A stretch of DNA of 64,000 nt, from NCBI GenBank assembly GCA_016191435.1, contig JACPOQ010000032.1:372001-436000 (forward strand). The letters are read 5' to 3'. The notes under the pieces were generated by a model, which saw only the letters and a list, made by a program, of their open reading frames with translations, was not told where the DNA came from and searched no databases. Below, piece after piece: positions 1 through 11,019 of this stretch. Each line of letters begins with the position of its first letter. Positions within the stretch are counted from its first letter, which is position 1. The position numbers were made by a program, and so were the translations under genes. Source of the stretch: Chloroflexota bacterium (GTDB lineage: Bacteria > Chloroflexota > Dehalococcoidia > Tepidiformales > Tepidiformaceae).

Positions 1-307
1 GGCGGGGCAGATCCTTGGCGAAACTGTGCGGGCGCGGGCCGAAGGCGACGCCACCGCCGACGTGGTGCGACGCGCGGATGCCGCCCTGGCGGGAGCGCCC
101 GAGGCCCTTCTGCTTGCGGATCTTGACGGTCGAGCCCTCGACCTCGCCGCGTGTCTTCGTGCTGGCGTTACCGGAGCGGCGGTTCGCCATCTGGGCGACG
201 TAGGCCTGGTGCAGCACGGACTTGTTGGGGACGATGCCGAAGACGTCGTCGGCCGCGTCGATGTGGCGCACCTGGGCGCCGGTCGCATCGAACACCGGGA
301 GCTTCAT
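1..307 (-). CDS. rplD: 50S ribosomal protein L4, partial (C-terminus beyond window)
   Basis: This is the N-terminal 102 codons of ribosomal protein L4, an early-assembly 23S rRNA-binding protein. I translated it from the reverse complement, where it begins [13 protein letters not shown] and contains the L4 signature region with [19 protein letters not shown] followed by [12 protein letters not shown] and a GPRPHSF motif. The start codon overlaps the stop of rplC as ATGA (304-307), which is typical translational coupling in the S10 operon. The gene is cut by the left edge of the window. Confidence 0.95.
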   Translation of the reverse strand, partial: MKLPVFDATGAQVRHIDAADDVFGIVPNKSVLHQAYVAQMANRRSGNASTKTRGEVEGSTVKIRKQKGLGRSRQGGIRASHHVGGGVAFGPRPHSFAKDLPR

Positions 308-939
308 TTCGATACCTTCCTGGCGCTACGGATGCGGACAAGCCCGCCCTTCGGCCCGGGCACGGAGCCGGCGACGAAAATCACGCCCTGGTCATCGTTG
401 CGGCTGACAATTTCGAGGTTGCGCACGGTGACCTGTTGGGCGCCCATGTGGCCCGCCATGCGGGTGCCCTTGTAGACACGGCCGGGGGTGGTGCCGGAGC
501 CGATGGAGCCCGGGGCGCGATGGCGGTCGCTCTGGCCATGGGTCTTGGGGCCGCCACTGAAGTTGTGGCGGCGAACGCCGCCCTGGAAGCCGCGGCCCTT
601 GGAATCGGCGGTGACATCGACCTTCTCGCCCGGGTCGAACAGCTCGGCGCCGAGCTTGTCGCCGAGCGCGAGGGCCGCGCCGCCTGTGAGGCGGAACTCC
701 GCGAGGTGACGGAGGTTCAGGCCGCCCGCGGCACGGAGGTGGCCGGCTTCGGGCTTGTTCAGCTTGCGCGCCTCAGCGAAGCCGACCTGGACGGCGGTGT
801 AGCCGTCCTTTTCGGGCGTGCGGAGCTGGGTGACGTAGCAGGGGCCGACGGCGACGGCCGTAGTGCCGCGCAGGCGGCCACGGGCATCGAACACCTGGAC
901 GGTACCCAACTTGCGACCGAGAAGTCCTTCGATAGTCAT
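304..939 (-). CDS. rplC: 50S ribosomal protein L3
   Basis: The 211-residue product begins [18 protein letters not shown] and carries the L3 motif region [21 protein letters not shown], where an asparagine/glutamine-rich loop reaches the peptidyl transferase centre. It ends [13 protein letters not shown]. Length is normal for bacterial L3. The stop overlaps the rplD start by 4 bases, and the gene starts 5 bases after the rpsJ stop, so all three are one transcript. I see nothing unusual. Confidence 0.97.
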   Translation of the reverse strand: MTIEGLLGRKLGTVQVFDARGRLRGTTAVAVGPCYVTQLRTPEKDGYTAVQVGFAEARKLNKPEAGHLRAAGGLNLRHLAEFRLTGGAALALGDKLGAELFDPGEKVDVTADSKGRGFQGGVRRHNFSGGPKTHGQSDRHRAPGSIGSGTTPGRVYKGTRMAGHMGAQQVTVRNLEIVSRNDDQGVIFVAGSVPGPKGGLVRIRSARKVSK

Positions 940-944
940 GGCGG

Positions 945-1253
945 CTACAGTTTGATCTCGATATCGACGCCGCTCGGCAGCTGCAGCCGCATAAGCGTGT
1001 CGACGGTCTTGGAGGTCGGCTCGAGGATATCGATGAGCCGCTTGTGGGTGCGGATCTCGAACTGTTCGCGCGAGTCCTTATAGACGTGCGGGCTGCGAAT
1101 GACGCAGAACTTTTCGATGGCGGTGGGAAGAGGCACCGGGCCGGCGACAGCCGCGCCCGTCCGCTCCGCGGCTTCGACAATCTGCCGGGCCGACTGGTCG
1201 AGCAGGCGATGGTCGTACGCCTTTAGCTTGATCCGTATCTGTTGACGAGCCAT
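945..1253 (-). CDS. rpsJ: 30S ribosomal protein S10
   Basis: The 102-residue protein begins [21 protein letters not shown] and contains the S10 signature [29 protein letters not shown]. This identifies S10, a 30S head protein that also partners NusB in antitermination. Its position directly after tuf, with a 22-base gap, shows that the str operon (rpsL-rpsG-fusA-tuf) runs straight into the S10 operon here. In E. coli the two are separated. Confidence 0.97.
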   Translation of the reverse strand: MARQQIRIKLKAYDHRLLDQSARQIVEAAERTGAAVAGPVPLPTAIEKFCVIRSPHVYKDSREQFEIRTHKRLIDILEPTSKTVDTLMRLQLPSGVDIEIKL

Positions 1254-1275
1254 GGTGCCGTCCCTTCTCCGAAAA

Positions 1276-2475
<1,200 letters not shown>

Positions 2476-2526
2476 CGCTGTGCCCTTTCCTTGAATAGAG
2501 TGGTGTTGCCGCGAGTACGGTCGGGA

Positions 2527-4605
<2,079 letters not shown>

Positions 4606-4642
4606 ATCAGTTCAATCCTCTGCCGGCGGGGCGGGGCAGCGC

Positions 4643-5113
4643 CTACCAGCGGTAGTGGACGAAAGCGCGGTTCGCTTCCGCCATGCGGTGGGTGTCTTCT
4701 TTGCGCTTGATCGCCTGGCCGGTGTTGTTGACCGCGTCGAGCAGCTCGCTCGCCAGGCGTTCGGACATGGACCGGCCGCCGCGAGATCGGGATGAGTTGA
4801 GGATCCAGCGCATCGCGAGGGCGATGCGGCGGTCCGGACGAATTTCAACGGGGACCTGGTAGGTGGCGCCGCCAACGCGGCGGGGCTTCACTTCGAGCAC
4901 GGGGGTGGTGTTGCGGATGGCCTGCTGGAAGACATCGAGGGGGTCGCGGCCGGTGGTGGTGGCGATGCGGTCGAACGCGCCGTAAACGACGCGCTCGGAG
5001 GTGCTCTTCTTGCCGCGTGTCATCAGCTTATTGATGAGGATCTGGACCTGGACGTTGTTGTACCGCGAATCGGGCGGGATGGGGCGCCGTTCGGGTCGAT
5101 TGCGTCGGGCCAT
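4643..5113 (-). CDS. rpsG: 30S ribosomal protein S7
   Basis: The 156-residue product begins [20 protein letters not shown] and contains the S7 features [21 protein letters not shown] and [16 protein letters not shown]. It ends with [15 protein letters not shown], the usual C-terminus. S7 nucleates 30S head assembly and is the classic str-operon autoregulator in enterobacteria. Whether it regulates here cannot be read from the sequence. A GGGAG ribosome binding site lies upstream of the ATG. Confidence 0.97.
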   Translation of the reverse strand: MARRNRPERRPIPPDSRYNNVQVQILINKLMTRGKKSTSERVVYGAFDRIATTTGRDPLDVFQQAIRNTTPVLEVKPRRVGGATYQVPVEIRPDRRIALAMRWILNSSRSRGGRSMSERLASELLDAVNNTGQAIKRKEDTHRMAEANRAFVHYRW

Positions 5114-5170
5114 GGCTCAAGTTCTCCCGGTATTCGTCGTAGCCGCCGGCGCCCGGCGGCGATGATGGTG

Positions 5171-5620
5171 CTAGCGGCGGCCGCCCTTGCCGGCGGCCTG
5201 GGCGTTCTTGCGGGTGCCATACTTGCTACGGCCCTGCTTGCGGTTGTTAACGCCGGTCGCATCGAGTGCGCCGCGGACGATGTGGTAGCGGACGCCGGGG
5301 AGGTCCTTGACGCGGCCACCCCGCACGAGCACCACCGAGTGCTCCTGCAGGCTGTGGCCTTCGCCGGGGATATAGGCGGTGACTTCGATCCCGTTCGTGA
5401 GGCGCACGCGCGCGACCTTGCGCAGCGCCGAGTTTGGCTTCTTCGGCGTCTGGGTTCGCACCTGCGTGCAGACGCCGCGCTTCTGCGGCGAGCCGGACTT
5501 GCCTTCCGTCTTGCGGAGACGGCCGGTGTGTGAGTTGAAGCTGAACAGGAGCGCGGGGGCCCCGGATTTCTTCACCTTGGGCGTGCGGCCCTTGCGGACG
5601 AGCTGGTTGATGGTCGGCAT
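5171..5620 (-). CDS. rpsL: 30S ribosomal protein S12
   Basis: S12 is the decoding-centre protein and the classic streptomycin-resistance locus. The 149-residue product begins [19 protein letters not shown] and has the invariant loops [15 protein letters not shown] and [17 protein letters not shown]. It is longer than the roughly 124-residue E. coli form. An insert of about 20 residues ([20 protein letters not shown]) lies between the N-terminal PAL and PQKRGVC, at the site where Bacillus S12 also has an insert. It is first in the str operon, with a leader of about 210 bases upstream. Confidence 0.97.
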   Translation of the reverse strand: MPTINQLVRKGRTPKVKKSGAPALLFSFNSHTGRLRKTEGKSGSPQKRGVCTQVRTQTPKKPNSALRKVARVRLTNGIEVTAYIPGEGHSLQEHSVVLVRGGRVKDLPGVRYHIVRGALDATGVNNRKQGRSKYGTRKNAQAAGKGGRR

Positions 5621-5709
5621 TCCTGCGTCCCCTGCATGCAGCTTGCGGCCACGGCGGCGGAGCCGTGACCCTGGAGAAGGCGAGCCTTCGTCGGATTTCA
5701 GCGCACGAA

Positions 5710-5729
5710 AACAGGCCGAAAAGCCTGTT
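5710..5729 (-). terminator. Terminator-like hairpin in the rpsL leader
   Basis: On the minus strand AACAGGC and GCCTGTT pair around a TTTTCG loop, and the second arm is followed by TTCG. The hairpin is about 90 bases upstream of the rpsL start and downstream of a good promoter at 5838-5865. It therefore lies inside the 5' leader and could act as an attenuator. Alternatively it could be a leftover terminator of a lost upstream gene. Confidence 0.5.
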
Positions 5730-5837
5730 CGTGAACAGCGCCCTTGCCACGTGTGCGGCCCGGGCCGTCTTCAAGCACTCAGCTTCGCGACCTGCCTGGC
5801 TCGAAGAGCTGGCATACGCAACAAGCGCCGAACTGTG

Positions 5838-5865
5838 AGAGTACCACAGGGAGGGTCTGTGTCAA
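5838..5865 (-). promoter_or_regulatory. Sigma70-type promoter of the str-S10 operon
   Basis: On the minus strand a perfect -35 TTGACA (5865-5860) is followed by a 16-base spacer and a -10 TACTCT (5843-5838). No other gene lies between this site and rpsL, so transcription would start near 5831 and give a leader of roughly 210 bases. The call rests on hexamer match and spacing only. Confidence 0.55.
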
Positions 5866-6106
5866 ATTCGGGGGGCATGTCACGTCGCATCTGAATGGAG
5901 CTGCCGGTGAGCCCGGCGACGTCCCGAACTTCCACCATCTCATCGCCCGGCTCACCCTTTGCGGCGCGGGCGCGGCGGCCGTCTTCCATTGTAGGCAACC
6001 ACCTGACCAGTGGACGCCTGCGACATGTCCTCCCCGTCGCGGGGGCGCGGCCCACGTCAGGGCCGCGCCCCACCAAATCGGGAGTGGCGAGCGGTACGTG
6101 CTGAGA

Positions 6107-6141
6107 CCCGAGTCCTGAGTCCTGAGTCCTGAGTGCTGAGT
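6107..6141. repeat. Heptamer tandem repeat, CCTGAGT units
   Basis: Five consecutive 7-base units read CCCGAGT, CCTGAGT three times, then GCTGAGT. The array lies in the 470-base gap between the rpsL promoter and the LysM gene. Apart from this array, the one at 6204 and a short dyad-free stretch, I see no gene in that gap. The unit length recalls the heptamer intergenic repeats (STRRs) described in cyanobacteria. Confidence 0.85.
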
Positions 6142-6203
6142 CGGGGGCGAGTCGACAGGGCTCGTGGCGATCGGCGGCTGCGGTCGTGGCGGACTGCCGG
6201 CCC

Positions 6204-6252
6204 ATGGCCAATGGCCAATGGCAAATGGCCAACAGCTCATGGCCAACGGCCT
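6204..6252. repeat. Second heptamer tandem repeat, ATGGCCA units
   Basis: Seven adjacent 7-base units can be laid out: ATGGCCA twice, ATGGCAA, ATGGCCA, the diverged ACAGCTC, ATGGCCA and ACGGCCT. It lies 62 bases after the CCTGAGT array but is unrelated in sequence. An open reading frame runs through it into the LysM gene, but the repeat-derived residues (MANGQWQMAN and so on) look untranslated. Confidence 0.85.
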
Positions 6253-6335
6253 CCGAAGCGCGTAGCGTTGCTCCCCGATTGGACTCATGCCACCATACGT
6301 GCGGCGGCGGCCTACCACAGGGGACAGGAGCGCAC

Positions 6336-7145
6336 GTGACCTTCCCAGCAGCCGACGAAGAGTTTTCCTCAGTTTGCCCGTACCTTGGGCTCGCCGACGA
6401 TGCCGATTCGCACGCCACGTACGCGACCGAGGCGCACCGCTGTTACCGGTTGGATAACCCGACGCGCATCGCGACGAATCACCAGAACAACTTCTGCCTC
6501 GGCGAGAACCACATCGCGTGCCCAATCTTCAAGGGCGAAGGGATCGCGGCGACGACGCAGCCGGCGGCAGCCGCCCCGGCCGCGGCGAGCCGGGCGCCCG
6601 CGGCGGCACGGCCTCCGCGCGAACCAAAGCCGGCGGCTGCGCGCCCGCGCGCGGCCGGTGGCGGCGACCGGCCGCGGAAGCCCCCGACAGGGAGTATCGG
6701 CCCGCGCCCGCGGCCCGGCGGCATCAGCATGCCGGTGGCCACGGTCGGGCTGTTCGCGCTGGCAATCATCGTGATCGCCATCGCCTTCCTTATAAACAGC
6801 GCGGTTGGCGGCGGCGACAAGCTATCGCCCGCCGAGGTGAACCAGACGAACACGGCCGTCGCGAAAAAGGCCACACCGGGTGCGACGACGCCCACCCCGG
6901 GCGGCGCCACGGCCACGAACGGCACGGCAAGACCGGGCACGACCACCGCGACGGGCACGGCCGCGCCCCGGACGGCGACCCCGGCGGGTAGCGGCGCGGG
7001 CACGTACACGGTCGAATCGGGCGATAACTGCGGCGCCATCGCGGACAAGAACGGCATCACGCTGGACCAGTTCTTCACGCTCAACCCGACCATCGACCGG
7101 AGCTGTAACAACCTTGCTGTGGGGCAGGTGGTCAAGGTCAAATAA
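6336..7145 (+). CDS. Membrane-anchored LysM protein with N-terminal Cys/His domain
   Basis: I start this 269-residue protein at the GTG at 6336, because AGGAG lies 5 bases upstream and the longer frame runs through non-coding heptamer repeats. Residues 14-62 hold a Cys/His-rich module beginning CPYLGLADDADS, with Cys14, Cys36, Cys54 and Cys62 plus four His. A Pro/Ala/Arg-rich linker follows. A single membrane segment spans about 133-155, then a Thr/Gly/Ala-rich stretch, and a LysM domain occupies about 222-268 (YTVESGDNC to AVGQVVKVK). LysM domains bind peptidoglycan or related glycans, so the C-terminus should face outside and the Cys module should be cytoplasmic. The Cys module is probably a metal site, which is inferred from residue spacing only. 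Confidence 0.8.
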   Translation: MTFPAADEEFSSVCPYLGLADDADSHATYATEAHRCYRLDNPTRIATNHQNNFCLGENHIACPIFKGEGIAATTQPAAAAPAAASRAPAAARPPREPKPAAARPRAAGGGDRPRKPPTGSIGPRPRPGGISMPVATVGLFALAIIVIAIAFLINSAVGGGDKLSPAEVNQTNTAVAKKATPGATTPTPGGATATNGTARPGTTTATGTAAPRTATPAGSGAGTYTVESGDNCGAIADKNGITLDQFFTLNPTIDRSCNNLAVGQVVKVK

Positions 7146-7182
7146 GCTGCCCGGGCTGAGGTCCTGTTCGTCTGGCGACAGG

Positions 7183-7197
7183 GAGCCCTTTGGGCTC
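7183..7197 (+). terminator. Short hairpin after the LysM gene
   Basis: GAGCCC, TTT and GGGCTC form a 6-bp stem with a 3-base loop, 38 bases after the LysM stop codon. No U-tract follows, so this is a weak terminator candidate. Confidence 0.3.
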
Positions 7198-7224
7198 GGG
7201 TGGGCGGCGTGCGACATTCGCGCC

Positions 7225-7446
7225 GTGGCCTGCGAACACCCACCTGAGGAACGCCAGCGCGTCTTCGACGGCGGACCCGAGCCGCGGCCGGACCGCAGCT
7301 ACTGCGGGCTCTGTGGCGACGTGCTCCTTGGCCTCCGGCTGCCGTTGCCGCCGCGCGCCGGCGGACCGCCACGGACTACCCCGGGCCCCGGGCGGGACGG
7401 CAGCGATCCGCGATTGCCCCTCGCGATGCGCGGTGACTATAGTTAG
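7225..7446 (+). CDS. Possible small Cys-rich (zinc-ribbon-like) protein
   Basis: This 73-residue frame from a GTG at 7225 begins VACEHPPEERQRVF and then has SYCGLCGD. Together with a further Cys just upstream of the GTG, the C...C-x2-C pattern resembles a treble-clef or ribbon zinc site. The C-terminal half is low-complexity Pro/Gly/Arg. No good ribosome binding site is visible and the start is uncertain. The -35 of the PHP gene promoter falls inside its 3' end. It may equally be non-coding high-GC sequence. Confidence 0.28.
   Translation: MACEHPPEERQRVFDGGPEPRPDRSYCGLCGDVLLGLRLPLPPRAGGPPRTTPGPGRDGSDPRLPLAMRGDYS
7414..7443 (+). promoter_or_regulatory. Promoter of the PHP phosphoesterase gene
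   Basis: A -35 TTGCCC (7414-7419), an 18-base spacer and a -10 TATAGT (7438-7443) lie just before the PHP gene. The expected transcription start, near 7450, leaves a leader of about 9 bases before the ATG at 7459. Confidence 0.5.
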
Positions 7447-7458
7447 CCGCGGACCTCT

Positions 7459-8124
7459 ATGCTTATCGACCTTCACGCACACACCTGGCCCCGCTCGCAC
7501 GACAGCGTCCTCAATCCTGACGACCTGGTTGCCCGGGCAAAGAATGCCGGGCTCGACGCAATCTGCTTCACCGAACACGATACGGTCTGGGATTTCAAGT
7601 CGATCGAGGAGCTGCGGGCGAAGCACAATTTCCTCGTGCTCGCCGGCATCGAAATCAGCACGGACGACGGGCACATCCTCGCCTTCGGCATCGACCGCTA
7701 TGTCTTCGGCATGCACCGCTCGCGGGAGCTGGCGAGCTACACCGAGCGCTCGAACGGCGCGCTGGTGGCAGCGCACCCATACCGGCGGCAGATGCCCTGG
7801 TTCAGCCGCAACGACGAGGAGTACCAGGCGGCGCTCGAAAAGGCGAGCCGCAATCCTGCCTACCAGTACGTGCAGGCGCTCGAGACGCTGAACGGGCGGG
7901 GGAGCGACAAAGAGAACGAATTCGCGCGGCGGCTGCGGGACATGATGGACCTGCCGGGCACCGCGGGCACCGATTCGCACGCTATCAGCGATGTCGGCAA
8001 GTGCGCCACGCACTTCGAAAAAGAGGTCCACGACGAGCGTGAACTGATCGAGGAACTGCGGGCCGGGCGCTACTACGCGGTGGACCTGCGGACGGGCCAG
8101 CCCATCGCCACGCACAGCGGCTGA
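7459..8124 (+). CDS. PHP-domain metal-dependent phosphoesterase
   Basis: The 221-residue protein begins MLIDLHAHTWPRSHDS, the first PHP motif (D-H-x-H). It continues with CFTEHDTVWDF, LAGIEIST, ALVAAHPYR and a final GTAGTDSHAISDVG motif. These supply the His, Asp and Glu residues that bind the usual two or three metal ions. Relatives of this stand-alone type hydrolyse phosphoesters such as 3',5'-nucleoside bisphosphates or histidinol phosphate, but the substrate cannot be told from sequence. The gene has its own promoter-like sequence and is followed by the ferredoxin gene 101 bases on. Confidence 0.85.
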   Translation: MLIDLHAHTWPRSHDSVLNPDDLVARAKNAGLDAICFTEHDTVWDFKSIEELRAKHNFLVLAGIEISTDDGHILAFGIDRYVFGMHRSRELASYTERSNGALVAAHPYRRQMPWFSRNDEEYQAALEKASRNPAYQYVQALETLNGRGSDKENEFARRLRDMMDLPGTAGTDSHAISDVGKCATHFEKEVHDERELIEELRAGRYYAVDLRTGQPIATHSG

Positions 8125-8225
8125 CGCGGGTTGCGTTTGCGCCCCGAGGCTATGATTGTAGTATCTGCGTTGCCGGAACTACGCCGGCGCGCGCGAAAAC
8201 TGACGCCAACGCAAGAGGAGTTGCC

Positions 8226-8513
8226 ATGACCTACGTGATCACCGCGCCCTGCATCGATGTGCAGGACCAGGCCTGCGTCGAAGTCTGCCCCGTCGATTGC
8301 ATCCACTTCGATGAGGGCGAAGATCGCATGCTCTACATCAACCCGGACGAATGCATCGACTGCGGCGCTTGCGAGCCGGCCTGCCCGGTGACGGCAATCT
8401 TCGCCGAAGACGACACGCCCGCGGACCAGGCGGAGTTCAAGTCTATCAACGCACTCTGGTATGAAGACAAGGCAGCCGCACGAGCCAAGGTCGCGGCGAT
8501 CAAGCCCGCCTAG
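8226..8513 (+). CDS. fdxA: 7Fe-type ferredoxin ([3Fe-4S][4Fe-4S])
   Basis: The 95-residue protein has the bacterial 7Fe ferredoxin pattern. By alignment with Azotobacter FdI, Cys9, Cys17 and Cys53 match the [3Fe-4S] ligands, and Cys21, Cys43, Cys46 and Cys49 the [4Fe-4S] ligands. Cys25 is extra, as in FdI. It carries one or two electrons at low potential for unknown partners in the cytoplasm. A GAGGAG ribosome binding site precedes the ATG. A TATGAT sequence at 8151-8156 could be its -10 box. A strong terminator follows at 8539. Confidence 0.92.
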   Translation: MTYVITAPCIDVQDQACVEVCPVDCIHFDEGEDRMLYINPDECIDCGACEPACPVTAIFAEDDTPADQAEFKSINALWYEDKAAARAKVAAIKPA

Positions 8514-8538
8514 CCTTCCTCCTCGCGTTCAGATTGCC

Positions 8539-8570
8539 AGGGCCGCCCGCGGGGCGGCCCTATCTGTGTT
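8539..8570 (+). terminator. Intrinsic terminator after the ferredoxin gene
   Basis: A perfect 10-bp GC-rich stem (8539-8548 with 8552-8561) closes a 3-base loop and is followed by a U-rich stretch, ATCTGTGTTT. It separates the ferredoxin gene from rplY. Confidence 0.85.
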
Positions 8571-8573
8571 TCA

Positions 8574-8601
8574 TTGACCATGGCGTGGGAGCGGCTAGCC
8601 T
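8574..8601 (+). promoter_or_regulatory. Promoter of rplY
   Basis: A -35 TTGACC (8574-8579), a 16-base spacer and a -10 TAGCCT (8596-8601) lie right behind the terminator and about 46 bases ahead of the rplY ATG. Confidence 0.45.
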
Positions 8602-8647
8602 AGATCAGTACGCCACGTATCGAGCGTGGCCGAGGAGTTCTCCCAGC

Positions 8648-9262
8648 ATGGCAGATAGAGTCAACATCGCGGCCCGGCCGCGCACTGTCCTTGGCAAGAA
8701 GGTGAAGCAACTTCGCCGCCAGGGTACCCTCCCCGCCAACGTGTACGGCCGCGGCCTCGAATCCGTGGCAATCGAAGTCGAAGCGCGCGAATTCAGCCGC
8801 AACATCAAGGCGGCGGGCATCCGCGGGATGTTCGAGCTGGACATCGCCGGCGAGGAAAAGCCACGGTACGTCGTGATCCGCGGCCTCACGCGGCAGGGCG
8901 GCATGGGCGAACCGACGCACGTCGATTTCTACCAGGTGGACCCCAACCAGCCGATTACGGCGAACGTGCCCATCCACACGGTGGGCGAAGCACCCGCCGT
9001 GCGCGACCTCGCGGGCGTCTTGCTCCAGAGCCTTGACCACGTATCGATCAGCTGCCTGCCGCTGCAGATCCCCGAAGCCATCGAGCTCGATGTGAGCCCA
9101 CTGGTGAGCTTCGAGGTGACCCTCAGCGTCGGCGACATCACGCCGCCGGAGGGCGTGGTGATCCTCACGGACCCGGCCATCCACGTGGCGACGGTGAACC
9201 CGCCGCGTATCCGGCTGGAGCCGGGCGAGGAAGCGGCCGAAGAAGAAGCCGAAGCGGAGTAA
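8648..9262 (+). CDS. rplY: 50S ribosomal protein L25/general stress protein Ctc
   Basis: L25 binds 5S rRNA. I start at the ATG at 8648, which follows a GAGGAG element, giving 204 residues. The N-terminal domain (ARPRTVLGKKVKQLRRQGTLPANVYG) is the 5S-binding L25 fold. The C-terminal half (VDPNQPITANVPIHTVGEAPAV onward) is the TL5/Ctc beta domain found in longer homologues. An acidic EEAAEEEAEAE tail follows, as is usual. The longer upstream frame crosses the promoter and terminator and is rejected. The next gene starts 11 bases later and may be co-transcribed. Confidence 0.95.
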   Translation: MADRVNIAARPRTVLGKKVKQLRRQGTLPANVYGRGLESVAIEVEAREFSRNIKAAGIRGMFELDIAGEEKPRYVVIRGLTRQGGMGEPTHVDFYQVDPNQPITANVPIHTVGEAPAVRDLAGVLLQSLDHVSISCLPLQIPEAIELDVSPLVSFEVTLSVGDITPPEGVVILTDPAIHVATVNPPRIRLEPGEEAAEEEAEAE

Positions 9263-9273
9263 CGGCGCAGCGC

Positions 9274-10236
9274 ATGGCCCAACGGACCTATCCCGCCGAC
9301 CCGGCCGATGCAGCGTTGCGACTCTTCGTTTCGTGGTTCGGGGGCTACTACGCCCGCAGCAGCGCGATCGAAAGCGTGGCGGTGCTCGCGGATGGCGTCC
9401 TGCACGGGACGGTCACGGTGGGCCGCAAGTGGTCGCTGGGCTTCTCGGTGGTCAATACGCTCGCGCCCGATGCCGAACTGGCCTTCGAAGCGGAGCGCGC
9501 GGCAATGGAACAGCGGCTGGACAGCACCGGGCACAACGTGGCGGTGTGGGCGCCGCGCGGCGCCCACCTCCCGGCCGGCGAACCGGCGCTCAGCGAGTTC
9601 GTGCTGGCGCTGGATGAGGCTCGGCCGCAGGAGGACGGGCGCAAGGAATTGCGCCGGCCGGTCCGCCTCTACCTGCGGCGAAACGGCACGACGGGATCCG
9701 TGATCACGGTGCTCGGCGGGCTCAGCGGGCATTGGGCGCAGTTCACGAACCGCGTGCCCGGCACCTATTTCCTGAACGCGCTCGAATTGTACCGGATGCC
9801 AATGGACCAGGCGGAACGCGATGAGCTTACGGAGCGCATCGTGCTCGCCGCCGCGCAGCCCGAGGCCGACGATTCCCAGGTGATCCCGGCGGAGGACGCG
9901 TGGACGGTGAACGAGCTCAGCGACGGCGGTTCCTGCATCCTCGGGACGCCGAAGCCGGACGACGACGACCATGCGGCGACTCTACGACGGAACCTGCGGA
10001 AACTCCTGAAGGACGCGACACCCGCGTTGCGCGAGCCTGCCGATGCAAAGGCGCTGGTGGTGCTCGGCGCGGCCACGTATGCGGAAGAGGAGAAGCTTTC
10101 GTGGGCGCTGCGGGGGATGGACCCGGCGCTCTACGCAGGGTACGACCTGATCACGATCGTCGCTGACGGTGTGGTGAAGCCGCTGCTCAAGCCCGGCCGC
10201 TCGGCGCTCCCCTGGGACGCGCCGCTTCCGGTGTAA
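9274..10236 (+). CDS. Hypothetical protein
   Basis: I do not recognise this 320-residue protein. It begins MAQRTYPADPADAALRLF and ends SALPWDAPLPV. It is acidic, lacks a signal peptide or membrane segment and looks cytoplasmic. A central PDDDDHAATLRR stretch separates a larger N-terminal part from a C-terminal alpha/beta-looking part. Codon use and GC match the neighbours. It follows rplY by 11 bases, so it may share that transcript. Its stop is 6 bases from the stop of the convergent GGDEF-like gene. Confidence 0.7.
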   Translation: MAQRTYPADPADAALRLFVSWFGGYYARSSAIESVAVLADGVLHGTVTVGRKWSLGFSVVNTLAPDAELAFEAERAAMEQRLDSTGHNVAVWAPRGAHLPAGEPALSEFVLALDEARPQEDGRKELRRPVRLYLRRNGTTGSVITVLGGLSGHWAQFTNRVPGTYFLNALELYRMPMDQAERDELTERIVLAAAQPEADDSQVIPAEDAWTVNELSDGGSCILGTPKPDDDDHAATLRRNLRKLLKDATPALREPADAKALVVLGAATYAEEEKLSWALRGMDPALYAGYDLITIVADGVVKPLLKPGRSALPWDAPLPV

Positions 10237-10242
10237 CGCATG

Positions 10243-11019
10243 TCAGGCCGCCGGCCCGTGGATTGGCTTTTCGCGTGGGGTGCCTGACGCGCCGGCGCCG
10301 GACCACTGCTGCTGAGCGCTGGCCTCCATGCGTGCGGCCGCCAGCTGGGCGAGTGCGGCGTGCAGGTATGGCTCGGGGGTGGTGAACTTCGGTTCCCAGG
10401 CGACAGCGGCGCCCCACGAGCGGGCGTAGATGCCGCTGCCATCGTGGTTGCGCGCGTAGGGGCCGGTGGTGAGGGCCGTGCGCACACGCCCGAGGAGGGC
10501 GTCGGCGCCCTCCTCATCGCACTCGGTGAGGACGACGGCGAAGTGGTGCTCATCGATGCGCGCGATGGCGTCGGAGCGGCGTGCCACCTTGAGGAGGGTC
10601 TTCGCGAGGTGGCGGCCGAACGGGGGTGGGCGTTCGCCCGGCTCGAGGGGGCGGAAGCCGGCGGGGTGGATGGCGAACACGGCAAGCGCGGCGCAACCAC
10701 CGTGGCGCAGGCTGCGAGCGATTTCGCGGCCAAGGACTTCGGCGAGGTGGCGGTCGTTGCCGAGGCCGGAATCGGCGTCAACGAGGTCCTCGCGGACCAC
10801 TTCGACGACCTGCCTCGCCGCAAGCTTGCGGCTGAGCGCGGCGGCGGCTGCGCCCACAACGAACAGCCCGGCGACAACACCGGCCTGCCCCGCGTCGTTG
10901 GGGAAGATCACCGTGGCGGCGTAGGCCACGCCGATGGCGGCGAGCGCACCGGGCAGGAACGCCGCGAGGGCCGCGGCCCGGCTGCTCCGTACGCGCCGCT
11001 CAGGCAACGGACGGACCAT
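10243..11019 (-). CDS. Membrane protein with degenerate GGDEF domain
   Basis: The 258-residue protein has two predicted membrane segments (about 17-37 and 46-64), then a GGDEF-like domain beginning DADSGLGNDRHLAEVL. The signature is ruined: the GGDEF position reads DEHHF (156-160) after RRSDAIARI. The metal and substrate residues for c-di-GMP synthesis are therefore absent, and it cannot be a normal diguanylate cyclase. Such domains can act as sensors or scaffolds. Its start lies 20 bases inside the end of the upstream REC-GGDEF gene, so the two are co-translated. Confidence 0.75.
   Translation of the reverse strand: MVRPLPERRVRSSRAAALAAFLPGALAAIGVAYAATVIFPNDAGQAGVVAGLFVVGAAAAALSRKLAARQVVEVVREDLVDADSGLGNDRHLAEVLGREIARSLRHGGCAALAVFAIHPAGFRPLEPGERPPPFGRHLAKTLLKVARRSDAIARIDEHHFAVVLTECDEEGADALLGRVRTALTTGPYARNHDGSGIYARSWGAAVAWEPKFTTPEPYLHAALAQLAAARMEASAQQQWSGAGASGTPREKPIHGPAA

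Noticed and set aside
6107-6252. CRISPR-like repeats
   Set aside because: The units are 7 bases and directly adjacent, with no spacers and no cas genes in the window.
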